DNA of 55,132 bases from Treponema sp. GTDB lineage: Bacteria; Spirochaetota; Spirochaetia; Treponematales; Treponemataceae. The stretch is taken from positions 1-55,132 of the forward strand of contig JAFUYH010000032.1 in assembly GCA_017470605.1 (NCBI GenBank). Reading direction: 5' to 3'. Position 1 is the stretch's first letter, and each line of letters begins with the position of its first letter. The notes below the pieces were generated by a model, which made no database searches, was not told the origin of the DNA, and saw nothing but the letters and a program-made list of their open reading frames with translations. The position numbers and the translations under genes are program-made. Shown here piece by piece: positions 24,499-33,010 of the stretch.

Positions 24499-24630
24499 CT
24501 GTAAAAAGTGCGGGAACGGAACGGGATTGCAAACGCATTTATAAGCCGAGGCGAAGCCTTTTTAATCATTTTCCTATACGGCTTATACCATGCGGTTTGC
24601 AAGAACGTGCAGTGGTAGCACTTTTTACAG
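24499..24630 (+). repeat. Palindromic structured element, copy 2 (complete)
   Basis: Outer stem CTGTAAAAAGTGC (24499-24511) with GCACTTTTTACAG (24618-24630), 13 perfect pairs. Inner stems are as in copy 1: TTGCAAACGCAT with ATGCGGTTTGCAA, ATAAGCCG with CGGCTTAT, and the AGGC-GAA-GCCT hairpin. The 24511-24630 part is identical to bases 1-120. It lies in the intergenic region between the XRE gene and der, in the same orientation as the other two copies; the outer arms resemble terminal inverted repeats. Confidence 0.88.
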
Positions 24631-24671
24631 CCGCGGCTTTTTTATAATGCGTTTGCCCTGAAACAATACAG

Positions 24672-24700
24672 TTGCCCACTTTTTCCTGTCTTGGTATAAT
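24672..24700 (+). promoter_or_regulatory. Promoter of der
   Basis: TTGCCC (24672-24677), a 17-nt spacer and TATAAT (24695-24700); the leader of about 35 nt carries AGGA before the ATG at 24743. Confidence 0.65.
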
Positions 24701-24742
24701 TATAATGTTGGGAACTTTATTTCCGCTCAGTAGGATTTTATA

Positions 24743-26305
24743 ATGGCTAAGAACAAGAAACAGAAACCAGATTTTTCAAAACCAAAAGAAATAGTGAATG
24801 AAGACTTACCTTTAGAAGAGCAGCCGGATTTTCTGGTAAACCCGGTGAGCGGAGAGTCTTCTGCCGTTTCGGACGCCCCCTATCTGGACGATGACGGCAC
24901 TGTTCATGTTCCGGCCGGAGTGGATGCCGAAGACCTGGAATATGAAGGACTGCCCCTTGTTGTAATTGCCGGCCGCCCTAATGTTGGAAAATCTACTCTT
25001 TTTAACCGATTTTTGCATCACCGGGTTGCCATTGTAAACGATCAGCCTGGTGTAACCCGCGACCCTGTTGAATCAACCGCAATCATAAATGGAAAGCCGG
25101 TTCACCTTGTAGATACCGGCGGATACAAGCTTACCCGCGATATCGGTACAAAAGAGGCAGAACTGGATGACTATGTTGTAGAGCGTTCTCTTGATATGAT
25201 TGAACGTGCTGATGTGGTAATCCTTCTTCTGGAAGCCGGAGTAATTACTGGTGAGGACGAAGAATTTATTATGAAAATGCGTCCTTACTGGCACAAACTT
25301 ATTGCTGCAGTAAATAAAACCGAAGGTGGCCGTAACGAAGCCGAGGCCTGGAACTATGCAAAATATGGTTTTGATGAACTCTTTTTAATTTCTGCTTCTC
25401 ATGGCGATAATATTTCAGATTTAGCCCAGACAATTTCTTCCCGCTGTGATTTTTCACAAGTAAAGCTTGTTTCTTCCGACCGTCCTATAAAAATTGCAAT
25501 TTTGGGAAAACCGAATACTGGAAAATCAACCTTGAGTAATCGTCTTACTCATTCTGAAAATTCTATTGTCTGCGATTATGCAGGAACCACCCGCGACGTT
25601 GTAGAAGGCTCTTTTGAATATGCGGGCCGTGCCTTTAAGGTGCTGGACACTGCAGGAATCCGCCGCAAGGCCAAGGTTCATGATGATGTAGAATATTACT
25701 CTGTAAACAGGGCGATAAAAACTCTGGACGAATGTGATGTCGTCTTCCTTATGATAGACGCTGTAGAAGGACTTGCTGAACAGGATAAAAAAATCTGTTC
25801 ACTGGCTTTTGAAAAAGGTCGTGGAATTATCTTTGTTCTGAATAAGTGGGATTTGCGTCCTGAAGATGCTCAGACCAATAAGGCTGTAAAGGATGTTCGC
25901 AACTGGATGAATATAATGTTTGCCCACATGGATTTTGCCCCGATTCTGCCGCTTTCTGCCCTTAACGGAAAAGGAATAAAAGACCTGCTGAATATGGCCA
26001 TTACTCTTTACGGGCAGCTTACCCGCAAAATTGAAACTTCTGCTTTAAATAATGCCCTGCAGGACTGGCTGGACCGTTATCCGCCACCAGCAAGTAAGAC
26101 AGCGCATTTTAAAATCCGCTATATGACGCAGACCAGCACAAATCCTGTAAACTTTATGATTTTTGCAACCCGCCCGGAAGTTGTGCCAGAAACTTACATC
26201 ACCTATCTTAAAAACCGCATCCGCGAAGACCTGGGCTTTGACCAGATTCCAGTTCAGCTGGAAATGAAGGGCAGCCGCCAGAAGTGGGAGCAGCGCGAAC
26301 GCTAG
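24743..26305 (+). CDS. der: Ribosome-assembly GTPase Der (EngA)
   Basis: A 520-residue essential GTPase of 50S subunit assembly with the diagnostic two tandem G domains. The first P-loop is GRPNVGKST (about 77-85) with DTGGY. The second is GKPNTGKST (about 254-262) with DTAGIRRK and NKWD. A C-terminal KH-like domain follows (KTAHFKIRYMTQTSTNPVNFMIFATRPE). Most Der proteins are about 440-490 residues; the excess here is an N-terminal acidic extension of about 70 residues (PEEQ/DAEDLEYEGL type) before the first G domain. A promoter and Shine-Dalgarno (AGGA) support the start. A MerR gene follows 14 nt downstream and is probably co-transcribed. Confidence 0.96.
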   Translation: MAKNKKQKPDFSKPKEIVNEDLPLEEQPDFLVNPVSGESSAVSDAPYLDDDGTVHVPAGVDAEDLEYEGLPLVVIAGRPNVGKSTLFNRFLHHRVAIVNDQPGVTRDPVESTAIINGKPVHLVDTGGYKLTRDIGTKEAELDDYVVERSLDMIERADVVILLLEAGVITGEDEEFIMKMRPYWHKLIAAVNKTEGGRNEAEAWNYAKYGFDELFLISASHGDNISDLAQTISSRCDFSQVKLVSSDRPIKIAILGKPNTGKSTLSNRLTHSENSIVCDYAGTTRDVVEGSFEYAGRAFKVLDTAGIRRKAKVHDDVEYYSVNRAIKTLDECDVVFLMIDAVEGLAEQDKKICSLAFEKGRGIIFVLNKWDLRPEDAQTNKAVKDVRNWMNIMFAHMDFAPILPLSALNGKGIKDLLNMAITLYGQLTRKIETSALNNALQDWLDRYPPPASKTAHFKIRYMTQTSTNPVNFMIFATRPEVVPETYITYLKNRIREDLGFDQIPVQLEMKGSRQKWEQRER

Positions 26306-26319
26306 TTTAGGGGGAAGTG

Positions 26320-26637
26320 ATGACTTATACAATCGGACAGGTTGAACAGCTCACCGGCGTAAAAGCCCACATTCTCCGTTATTGGGAATCTGTAGTGCCG
26401 GGCTTTACTCCACAAAAAGATTTAAGCGGACGCCGCCTTTATTCCCAGTCAGAAGTTCAGCTTATCTTCCGCCTTAAATTTTTAATCGGTGTAAAAAAGT
26501 TTACCGCAGAAGGCGCAGGTCAGCAGATTCTGGAAGAAGCTCAGACCGTGCAGCAGAATGCAGAGCTTATCCAGATGATTAGGGAAACCCGCTCAATCCT
26601 TTCTGAAATTTATGTAAAAAATTTCGCAGAATCATAA
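26320..26637 (+). CDS. MerR-family transcriptional regulator
   Basis: 105 residues from the ATG at 26320 (a GTG just upstream at 26317 is less likely); the Shine-Dalgarno-like GGGGGAA ends 3-4 nt before. The N-terminal winged helix shows TIGQVEQLTGVKAHILRYWE and LSGRRLYSQSEVQLI, the MerR pattern. The C-terminal about 35 residues (AEGAGQQILEEAQTVQQNAEL) form a dimerisation helix. There are no cysteines or large ligand domain, so the inducer is unknown. It follows der closely. Small MerR proteins with the YWE motif often control morphogenesis or stress genes, but that is not shown here. Confidence 0.88.
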   Translation: MTYTIGQVEQLTGVKAHILRYWESVVPGFTPQKDLSGRRLYSQSEVQLIFRLKFLIGVKKFTAEGAGQQILEEAQTVQQNAELIQMIRETRSILSEIYVKNFAES

Positions 26638-26657
26638 AGTAATTAAATAGAAAACCC

Positions 26658-26686
26658 TTGTTTCTACCGATAATAACTAGTAAATT
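26658..26686 (+). promoter_or_regulatory. Promoter of the NSS symporter
   Basis: TTGTTT (26658-26663), a 17-nt spacer and TAAATT (26681-26686); AAAAAGGA precedes the ATG at 26718. Confidence 0.55.
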
Positions 26687-26717
26687 CAAAAAAAACTAAA
26701 TAAAAAGGATAAAAAAA

Positions 26718-28112
26718 ATGGAAGAAAAAAGAGAGACTTTGGGCAGCAGATTGGGCTTTCTTCTGCTTTCTGCTGGATGTGCAATTGGTTTGGGAAATGT
26801 ATGGCGCTTTCCATACATTACAGGAAAATACGGTGGAGCAGCCTTTGTTCTGATTTATCTGGTCTTCCTTGTGATTCTTGGTCTGCCGGTTATGGTATGT
26901 GAATTTGCCGTTGGACGTGCATCTCATAAAAGTATGTCTGCCGCTTTCCGTGCCCTTGAACCGGAAGGAACAAAATGGCACTGGTACAGCGGATTTGCAG
27001 TTGCAGGAAACTACCTGTTAATGATGTTTTACACTGTAGTTTCTGGATGGTTCCTTAAATATTTCTTTGAAATGCTTGGCGGAAAGTTTGTTGGATTATC
27101 CCCTGAAGATGTAGGCGCCGCATTTGGTGCTACAGTTGGTACTCCATCATCACTTTTAATCTGGATGGTTGTTGTAATCATTCTGGGATTTACTGCCTGC
27201 TTCCTTGGCTTGCAGAAAGGTGTAGAACGCATTACAAAAATCATGATGTCTGCTCTTTTTATAATTATGGTAGGTCTTGCAATTTATGTTGCCTTCCTGC
27301 CGGGTTCAGGTGAAGGTTATGCCTTCTATCTTAAACCTGATTTTAAGAACCTTGTAAGCGGTGAACACGGCCTTTGGGATACAATTTACGCCGCAATGGG
27401 ACAGGCCTTCTTTACCCTGAGCCTTGGAATCGGTTCAATGGAAATTTTTGGTTCATACATTGGAAAAGAGCATTCTCTTACAGGTGAAGCCATTCGTGTA
27501 ATCGGTCTTGATACTTTTGTTGCCGTATGTGCCGGACTTATTATTTTCCCGGCTTGTGCCGCATTTAATGTAGAAGCTTCTGCCGGTCCCGGTCTTGCAT
27601 TTGTTTCACTTCCAAATGTTTTCAATGCAATGGGGCCTGTTGCCGGTCGTCTGGTGGGAGCCTTCTTCTTCCTCTTTATGTCTTTTGCAGCCCTTTCTAC
27701 AGTAATTGCTGTATTTGAAAATATCGTTGCTTTCCCAATGGATCGTTTTGGCTGGTCACGGACAAAATCAGTTTTAATCAACTTCTGTGCAATCCTGATT
27801 CTTTCAACACCTGCTGCTTTGGGAATGAACGTGTGGTCTGGAGTTCACTTTGGTGCCCACATTGCTTCAATTGATGCTCTGGAAGACTTCCTTGTAAGCC
27901 AGAACCTTTTGCCGCTAGGCTCGCTCATTTTCCTCCTCTTCTGTACCTGGAAAAAAGGCTGGGGTTGGGACAAATTTATAGAAGAATCTGATTCTGGAGA
28001 CGGAATTAAATTCCCTAAGAATAAGGCAGTACGCTTTTATTTGCGCTATATTGCTCCATTAATCATTCTTTTAGTATTTGTTGCTGGATATTTTGATATT
28101 TTTGGCAAATAA
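26718..28112 (+). CDS. Sodium-dependent amino acid/amine symporter (NSS/LeuT family)
   Basis: A 464-residue inner-membrane protein with about 11-12 helices. The family hallmark in helix 1, GCAIGLGNVWRFPYITGKYG, contains the unwound Na+- and substrate-binding region. FFTLSLGIGSMEIFGSYI matches the helix 6 substrate site. It imports an amino acid or related amine driven by the sodium gradient, in keeping with the Na+/H+-type antiporter upstream in the window (inference). Flanked by its own promoter and a strong terminator, so it is monocistronic. The substrate cannot be told from the sequence. Confidence 0.94.
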   Translation: MEEKRETLGSRLGFLLLSAGCAIGLGNVWRFPYITGKYGGAAFVLIYLVFLVILGLPVMVCEFAVGRASHKSMSAAFRALEPEGTKWHWYSGFAVAGNYLLMMFYTVVSGWFLKYFFEMLGGKFVGLSPEDVGAAFGATVGTPSSLLIWMVVVIILGFTACFLGLQKGVERITKIMMSALFIIMVGLAIYVAFLPGSGEGYAFYLKPDFKNLVSGEHGLWDTIYAAMGQAFFTLSLGIGSMEIFGSYIGKEHSLTGEAIRVIGLDTFVAVCAGLIIFPACAAFNVEASAGPGLAFVSLPNVFNAMGPVAGRLVGAFFFLFMSFAALSTVIAVFENIVAFPMDRFGWSRTKSVLINFCAILILSTPAALGMNVWSGVHFGAHIASIDALEDFLVSQNLLPLGSLIFLLFCTWKKGWGWDKFIEESDSGDGIKFPKNKAVRFYLRYIAPLIILLVFVAGYFDIFGK

Positions 28113-28127
28113 TGATTTATAATTTTC

Positions 28128-28176
28128 CTAAAGAGTGCCTGCTTTCCAAAAGCCTGCACTCTTTAGATTTTCTTTT
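28128..28176 (+). terminator. Rho-independent terminator after the NSS gene
   Basis: CTAAAGAGTGC (28128-28138) pairs with GCACTCTTTAG (28156-28166), followed by ATTTTCTTTTC. Confidence 0.85.
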
Positions 28177-28184
28177 CTGAATCC

Positions 28185-28190
28185 GATAAT
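28185..28190 (+). promoter_or_regulatory. -10 box of the envelope operon
   Basis: GATAAT ends 6 nt before the ATG at 28197. A -35-like TTTAGA at 28162-28167 is 17 nt upstream and overlaps the terminator stem of the preceding gene. There is no Shine-Dalgarno, so the arrangement is leaderless. Confidence 0.5.
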
Positions 28191-28196
28191 TTTTAT

Positions 28197-29414
28197 ATGA
28201 CTTCAAAAAACAAAAAAAACTTATCCAAAAAAACAAGAAGAAATCTTATTATTGCTTTTATAGCGGCAGTTCTGTTGATTACTGTTATTTCTGTCATTTT
28301 ATATTTGCGTAAAAAAGAAAATGATCGCTCTGTGAGAATTGCTTTCTGCGGAATTTCTCAGGAACTAAGTGAAATTATAGAAAAAGAAATTCCTGAAATT
28401 GATGGTATAAAGATTAATTATTCATATCTGAATAAAGATGATATAGATCTTGGCGTTGTTTCTGAAAAATTTGATTTATTATTCACATGGAGTGGTGAAA
28501 TTTCAGATACTCTTGGAAAATTTTCTGAAGATATTCCGGGAAAGTTTCTTCAGACAGTTCCTACTTCCCTTAGAAATAAAAAGCAATATCCTATTATGCT
28601 TGACCACTATGAAATGGCTTTTTATTCTCCTGTAAGTCAGAATTATCAGCTGGATTTTCCTGAAACTTGGGATGATTTGACTGCCTATCTAAAAGAAGCG
28701 TCAAAACACGTATTTACTCCATTTATATGTGAAGGCTCAAATGACCGTACCCTTCTTTCCCTTTTAGGCACTATTATAGAAGCCCGGGGCGGACTTGAAT
28801 CTTACCAGAAATTTATTGATTCCCTTAAAGAATCTGATAAGCTGGAAGATATTCTGGAAGTTGAACTTGGCAGTGTGGAAGAAGGAAAACTGACCCTTAA
28901 ATCTGTTCTGGAAATGTTAAAGCAGTGGGCAGATGAAGGTCTGGTGCATCCTTTGTGGTATATTGCTACCCGCAACGATATTTTATATTTTATGGAAGAT
29001 AAGCAGATTGCAGTGCTTTTTGATTCTCTTACAGAACACAGAACTATTCCTTATTCAATTATAAAGGATTATGAATCCATGCGTGTTCCTGCAGATTATA
29101 GCCGGAACCATGGAGTTATCAGTCCTGCAGTTGTCTGTCTGCAGCTTTCAAATAATCTGAATAATGATGATTTAATAAAGCCTTTTACTATGGAAGAAGT
29201 TCAGGGCAGGCTTTCTATGCTTTCAAAACTTGGGCCTACCCAGTATAGGGCTGAATCTTATGACAGACAGGCTGATGATGTCCGTTTCTGGGCTGCATCC
29301 TGCAAATACGGTGCCTTGCCGGATATTTCACTTGCAGTTTATCAGAGAAATTCAGAAGGCATGAAAAACTTTGCAGCAGAAATCAGGGCCTATTACAAGT
29401 CCATTTCGAGGTAA
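28197..29414 (+). CDS. Membrane-anchored solute-binding-like protein
   Basis: 405 residues. A lysine-rich N-terminus and a single helix (about 17-39, LIIAFIAAVLLITVISVILY) act as an uncleaved anchor with the rest outside the inner membrane. The exported domain resembles family 1 (sugar-type) ABC solute-binding proteins: KFDLLFTWSGEISDTL, YPIMLDHYEMAFYSP, FPETWDDLTAYLKEA, FTPFICEGSND and MEDKQIAVLFDSL are placed as in those folds. No ABC permease or ATPase gene is adjacent, so it may be a sensor, or deliver to a distant transporter. First gene of a three-gene run, 6 nt before the NlpC/P60 gene. Confidence 0.7.
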   Translation: MTSKNKKNLSKKTRRNLIIAFIAAVLLITVISVILYLRKKENDRSVRIAFCGISQELSEIIEKEIPEIDGIKINYSYLNKDDIDLGVVSEKFDLLFTWSGEISDTLGKFSEDIPGKFLQTVPTSLRNKKQYPIMLDHYEMAFYSPVSQNYQLDFPETWDDLTAYLKEASKHVFTPFICEGSNDRTLLSLLGTIIEARGGLESYQKFIDSLKESDKLEDILEVELGSVEEGKLTLKSVLEMLKQWADEGLVHPLWYIATRNDILYFMEDKQIAVLFDSLTEHRTIPYSIIKDYESMRVPADYSRNHGVISPAVVCLQLSNNLNNDDLIKPFTMEEVQGRLSMLSKLGPTQYRAESYDRQADDVRFWAASCKYGALPDISLAVYQRNSEGMKNFAAEIRAYYKSISR

Positions 29415-29420
29415 CCTTTT

Positions 29421-30575
29421 ATGAAGCTGAAAACACTTTTTGATTCTCTTCCAAAACGAATTCTTTTTGCCCTTATGCTTTTGTTTACCTGCTGCTGTTT
29501 TAAGCTTTGTGCGGCAGATATGAGCCCTGCAGAAGCGCAGGTTGCCCGGGAAAAGTTTGTGGCAGAAACAAAAAAATATGTGGGAAGCCCTTATGTTCTG
29601 GGAGCCACCGGCCCGGATACCTTTGACTGTTCAGGACTTATCTACTTTGTTGCAAGAGAGGCACTGGGAATGCAGCTGCCTAGAACTTCACGTGCCCTTT
29701 ACAGTTATTGCCGCGTGGTTCCAGACAGTAAGAGAGAAGTGGGTGATTTGGTTTTCTTTAAGACAAATAATTCAGCTCCAATAACCCATGTAGGTGTTTA
29801 TATCGGAAACGGACAGTTTATTTCTGCAATCAGTGATGGCCCGAATACCGGCGTAATTATTTCTTCTTTGAATCAGCCTTACTGGAAGCCAAAATATGTG
29901 GCAACCGGGCAGTTTATACGAGGCGGAAACGCACCGGAAGATTCTTCAAAATCTGATGAAGTAATTGAAGAGGAAGTAGTAGTTCTTGATTCAAAAGAGA
30001 CCGGCAAAAATACATCTTCTGGTAATGCCGCAAAAACCGGCAGTTCTTTTTATGATAATTCTAATGATGGCGGATTTTTAGAAGGTCTTGTTTTTGATGC
30101 TTCTCTTTTCTGCGACTGGTCTCTGATTTCTCCAAAGCAGTTTATGCTGCAGTTCCGCGGGGTAGATTTTCAGAGCAATGTGCGTTATGCAAAATGGGTG
30201 CTGGAACCGGGCTTTGGCTTTGCCCTTCGTTTTAATTATGGTCTTGGAATTTTTCAGATGCCCCTTCTTTTAAGTGCAACCCTTAACGATTATGTGCGCT
30301 TCTACGTGGGCCCTGTTTTTTCTTTTGGAAATGCCACTCAGGTAGATACAGGCGCAGAGTTAAAGCCTTCAATTTTCCCGGGAATACTTGGAGTTTCTTT
30401 TTCAACTCCTTCCATAAATATAGCAGATGCAAAACTTCAGTTTGTTCAGGATGTCAGCTATACAGTTTTCAACAAACCTGATAATTCTGCACTTTCTTTT
30501 GTAGATTCATTTTCTGCGGGCTTTGTGCTTTATACCGGCGTGCGTCTTACTCTGGGAATGAAATCATTTTTGTAG
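29421..30575 (+). CDS. NlpC/P60 peptidase fused to a barrel-like C-terminal domain
   Basis: A 384-residue exported protein. The signal peptide (about 1-31) ends KLCAA. The NlpC/P60 domain (about 45-165) has catalytic Cys70 in DTFDCSGLIYF and His123 in PITHVGVYIGNGQFI; such enzymes cut D-Glu-DAP or similar peptide bonds in peptidoglycan. A Ser/Asn/Gly linker (about 175-215) leads to about 165 residues of alternating polar/hydrophobic strands (for example QFMLQFRGVDF, LRFNYGLGIFQMP, DYVRFYVGPVFSFG and VLYTGVRLTLG) that look like an outer-membrane beta-barrel. The fusion suggests a wall hydrolase held at the outer membrane. AGGT precedes the start. The domain call for the C-terminus is inference. 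Confidence 0.82.
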   Translation: MKLKTLFDSLPKRILFALMLLFTCCCFKLCAADMSPAEAQVAREKFVAETKKYVGSPYVLGATGPDTFDCSGLIYFVAREALGMQLPRTSRALYSYCRVVPDSKREVGDLVFFKTNNSAPITHVGVYIGNGQFISAISDGPNTGVIISSLNQPYWKPKYVATGQFIRGGNAPEDSSKSDEVIEEEVVVLDSKETGKNTSSGNAAKTGSSFYDNSNDGGFLEGLVFDASLFCDWSLISPKQFMLQFRGVDFQSNVRYAKWVLEPGFGFALRFNYGLGIFQMPLLLSATLNDYVRFYVGPVFSFGNATQVDTGAELKPSIFPGILGVSFSTPSINIADAKLQFVQDVSYTVFNKPDNSALSFVDSFSAGFVLYTGVRLTLGMKSFL

Positions 30576-30587
30576 TATGATGATGAT

Positions 30588-31259
30588 ATGAAAAGCAGAC
30601 GTTCTTTCAGACATGATTTTGGGCAGAGAAAAATACAGGCAGGTTTTATTCTTATTTTTTCTTTTCTGTCCGGGATTTTTCTTTCCTGCGAAAGTCAGGT
30701 TTCCCTGGAATTAAAAAAAACAGGGGCAGAGCCTTTTCTTGAAATAAATTTTAAGGGTGAATGTGGAGAGGCCTTTAAAGATTTGATTAATGCCGCAACT
30801 GGCGGTGAAGATTTTCTTTTTGATGCCTCAGAAATTTCCAGTCAGCTTGCAGAGTCTGGCTTTTCTGATGTAAAAGTCAGAGCAAATGGAATGTCACTTT
30901 CTTTAAGCATGAAAGATGAAGGCTGCAAGTCTTACTTTTTTACTTCCGGTCTTTTAAGTCTGCTTCCTGAACAGACTGGGACAGGTTCCCTTTCAATCAA
31001 CATCAATTCTACAAGTCTTAAATATTTTTATGATTCCGCAGACGAACAGATAAAAGCCTTTCTTGATATTCTGCTTGCTCCGGTTTTTAATGATGAAAAG
31101 ATGACCAGCGAAGAATACATTCAGATGATTGGTGCGGTTTATGGTGAAAAAGTCATGACCGAACTTGCCGGAAGTAAAATTATTATTAATAAAAAATCCC
31201 TGCCTCTGGCTGACCTGCTTTGTGGCAAACCTGTAGAAGAGCTGGAAAAGGCTCTTTAA
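30588..31259 (+). CDS. Lipoprotein of unknown function
   Basis: 223 residues. A long basic N-terminus precedes a hydrophobic stretch and a lipobox (GIFLSC, Cys about residue 34), so it is a lipoprotein. The mature part is mixed alpha/beta with no motif I recognise. Features include EINFKGECGEAFKDLINA and a C-terminal segment ending in SLPLADLLCGKPVEELEKAL. It starts 12 nt after the NlpC/P60 stop and is probably the third gene of that operon, so a role in envelope maintenance is likely but not shown. Confidence 0.7.
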   Translation: MKSRRSFRHDFGQRKIQAGFILIFSFLSGIFLSCESQVSLELKKTGAEPFLEINFKGECGEAFKDLINAATGGEDFLFDASEISSQLAESGFSDVKVRANGMSLSLSMKDEGCKSYFFTSGLLSLLPEQTGTGSLSININSTSLKYFYDSADEQIKAFLDILLAPVFNDEKMTSEEYIQMIGAVYGEKVMTELAGSKIIINKKSLPLADLLCGKPVEELEKAL

Positions 31260-31340
31260 TCTATATTTGATAAATTGAATTTCCAAGAACTATAGACTTT
31301 CATTCAACTTTTCATAGGGGATTCACTGTATATTATAGTC

Positions 31341-32972
31341 ATGGAAAGAAATAATGAATCATTAATACTTGTAAATCAGATTGGCTATATTCCTGGTGAA
31401 GCAAAATTTGCCTATATTCAGGCAGATTCAGTTGAAGCAGCAGGAAAGACTTTTTCACTCGTAGAAAAAAACAGCGGAAAATGTCTTTTTTCTGGAGACT
31501 GGAAAAAATCTGTAGAAGACGCTGCTGCCGGAGATTCTTATTGTTATGCAGATTTTTCTGACTTTACGGGCCAGAGCGGAACTGAATATGTTATCATTTC
31601 TAATGCCGTCACAGGGGCTGCTCCAGTTACAAGTTTTCCATTTAAAATTTCAGATAATATTTATGACGATTTATATTTTTCTACACTGAATTATTTTAAA
31701 CTTTCGCGCTGCGGTCAGGGAATATGCCATACAGGCAAGGCTGTAGTTTATGGAAGTGACGAAGAAAAAGATGTTCAGGGCGGCTGGCATGATGCAGGAG
31801 ACTACGGACGCTATGTGGTAGCAGGAGCAAAAACAGTAATGGATTTGCTTCTGGCCTATGATTTTTCTGCTGCCAGATTTAACAGATTTGATATTTTAGA
31901 TGAAGTTCGTTTTGAGCTGGAATGGATGCTGCAGATGCAGAGGGAAGACGGAGCCGTTTATCATAAGATTTCCTGCTATCATTTCTGTGCATTTATAAAT
32001 CCTGAAGATGAAAAAGACCAGCTTGTATTGTCTCCTGTTTCTACAGCGGCTACTGCAGATTTTGTGGGAACTCTATCTTATGCGGCAGGCTATTTTATGG
32101 ATTTGGACGGGGCCTTTGCAGAAAGGCTCCTTGCCGCCGCGCTCAAGGCTCAATCTTACCTTGACACTCATGAAGATGAGCTGTATATAAATCCTCCTGA
32201 AATTACAACCGGCGGCTACGGAGACCGGGATGTTTCCGACGAACGTTATTTTGCCCTATGCGCACTTTTTGTCAGGACAGGAAAGTCAGAATATCTGGCA
32301 AAGGCGCTGAAAATCCGTCATGAAAAGGAAGCAGAACCCAGAATTGAAGGCGAGCCATGGCGGGGCTGGTTTGAACATTATGGCTGGGGCTGTGTTTCCG
32401 GTTATGGAACGGAAATCCTTTTGAAAAACCTGGAACTTGTAAAAAAATCGGCTTGCGAACTTGGTCAGTCTGGAGATTTGCTCGCAGAGGAACTAAAAAA
32501 ATATTTTCTTCTTCAGGCAGAAAAGTCTCTGGAATTCAGCAGGGCTTCTGTATTCGGTCTTGATATTCCTCATTTTGGCTGGGGAAGTAACGGTTCTGTT
32601 TGCGATGTAGCCCACATTATGATGGTGGCATACCGCCTGTGCGGAAAAGAAGAATATAAGACCGTTGCAAGGCGTCAGATTTCATATATTCTGGGTTGTA
32701 ATCCTCTGAACTTCTGTTATATAACAGGTTCAGGTTCAAAGAGTCCTGTAAATCCTCATCACCGTCCTAGCGGGGCAAGTAAAAAAGTAATGCCTGGAAT
32801 GCTGGCGGGAGGGCCTTGTGAAGGTTTGAACGACGCTTACGCAAAGAGTCATTTGAACAATCTGCCGCCGCTTAAATGCTATGCAGATGCTGAACCAAGT
32901 TACAGTACAAACGAAGTTGCCATTTACTGGAATTCTGCTTTTGTCTATCTGCTGGCTGCACTGTATTTTTAG
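31341..32972 (+). CDS. Glycoside hydrolase family 9 endoglucanase, without signal peptide
   Basis: 543 residues. An N-terminal Ig-like CelD_N domain (about 7-103, LILVNQIGYIPGEAKFAYI) precedes the (alpha/alpha)6 GH9 domain. The catalytic base region is GGWHDAGDYGRYV (Asp151 and Asp154), the His motif is NPHHRPSG, and the general acid is Glu525 in YSTNEVAIYWNSAF. It should hydrolyse beta-1,4-glucans or cello-oligosaccharides. No signal peptide or lipobox is present, so it is predicted to be cytoplasmic and act on imported cellodextrins. A TATTAT/TATATT -10 box ends 4-6 nt before the ATG and no Shine-Dalgarno is seen. Suits a plant-fibre-using gut spirochaete. Confidence 0.93.
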   Translation: MERNNESLILVNQIGYIPGEAKFAYIQADSVEAAGKTFSLVEKNSGKCLFSGDWKKSVEDAAAGDSYCYADFSDFTGQSGTEYVIISNAVTGAAPVTSFPFKISDNIYDDLYFSTLNYFKLSRCGQGICHTGKAVVYGSDEEKDVQGGWHDAGDYGRYVVAGAKTVMDLLLAYDFSAARFNRFDILDEVRFELEWMLQMQREDGAVYHKISCYHFCAFINPEDEKDQLVLSPVSTAATADFVGTLSYAAGYFMDLDGAFAERLLAAALKAQSYLDTHEDELYINPPEITTGGYGDRDVSDERYFALCALFVRTGKSEYLAKALKIRHEKEAEPRIEGEPWRGWFEHYGWGCVSGYGTEILLKNLELVKKSACELGQSGDLLAEELKKYFLLQAEKSLEFSRASVFGLDIPHFGWGSNGSVCDVAHIMMVAYRLCGKEEYKTVARRQISYILGCNPLNFCYITGSGSKSPVNPHHRPSGASKKVMPGMLAGGPCEGLNDAYAKSHLNNLPPLKCYADAEPSYSTNEVAIYWNSAFVYLLAALYF

Positions 32973-33010
32973 TCAGGCTTAAAGTTTTATAAGGGCATAA
33001 AAATCATCTT

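Noticed and set aside
24499..24630. Palindromic element as a simple rho-independent terminator
   Set aside because: It has four nested helices, conserved internal loops and copies in divergent as well as convergent gaps; termination may be a side effect of copy 3 only.
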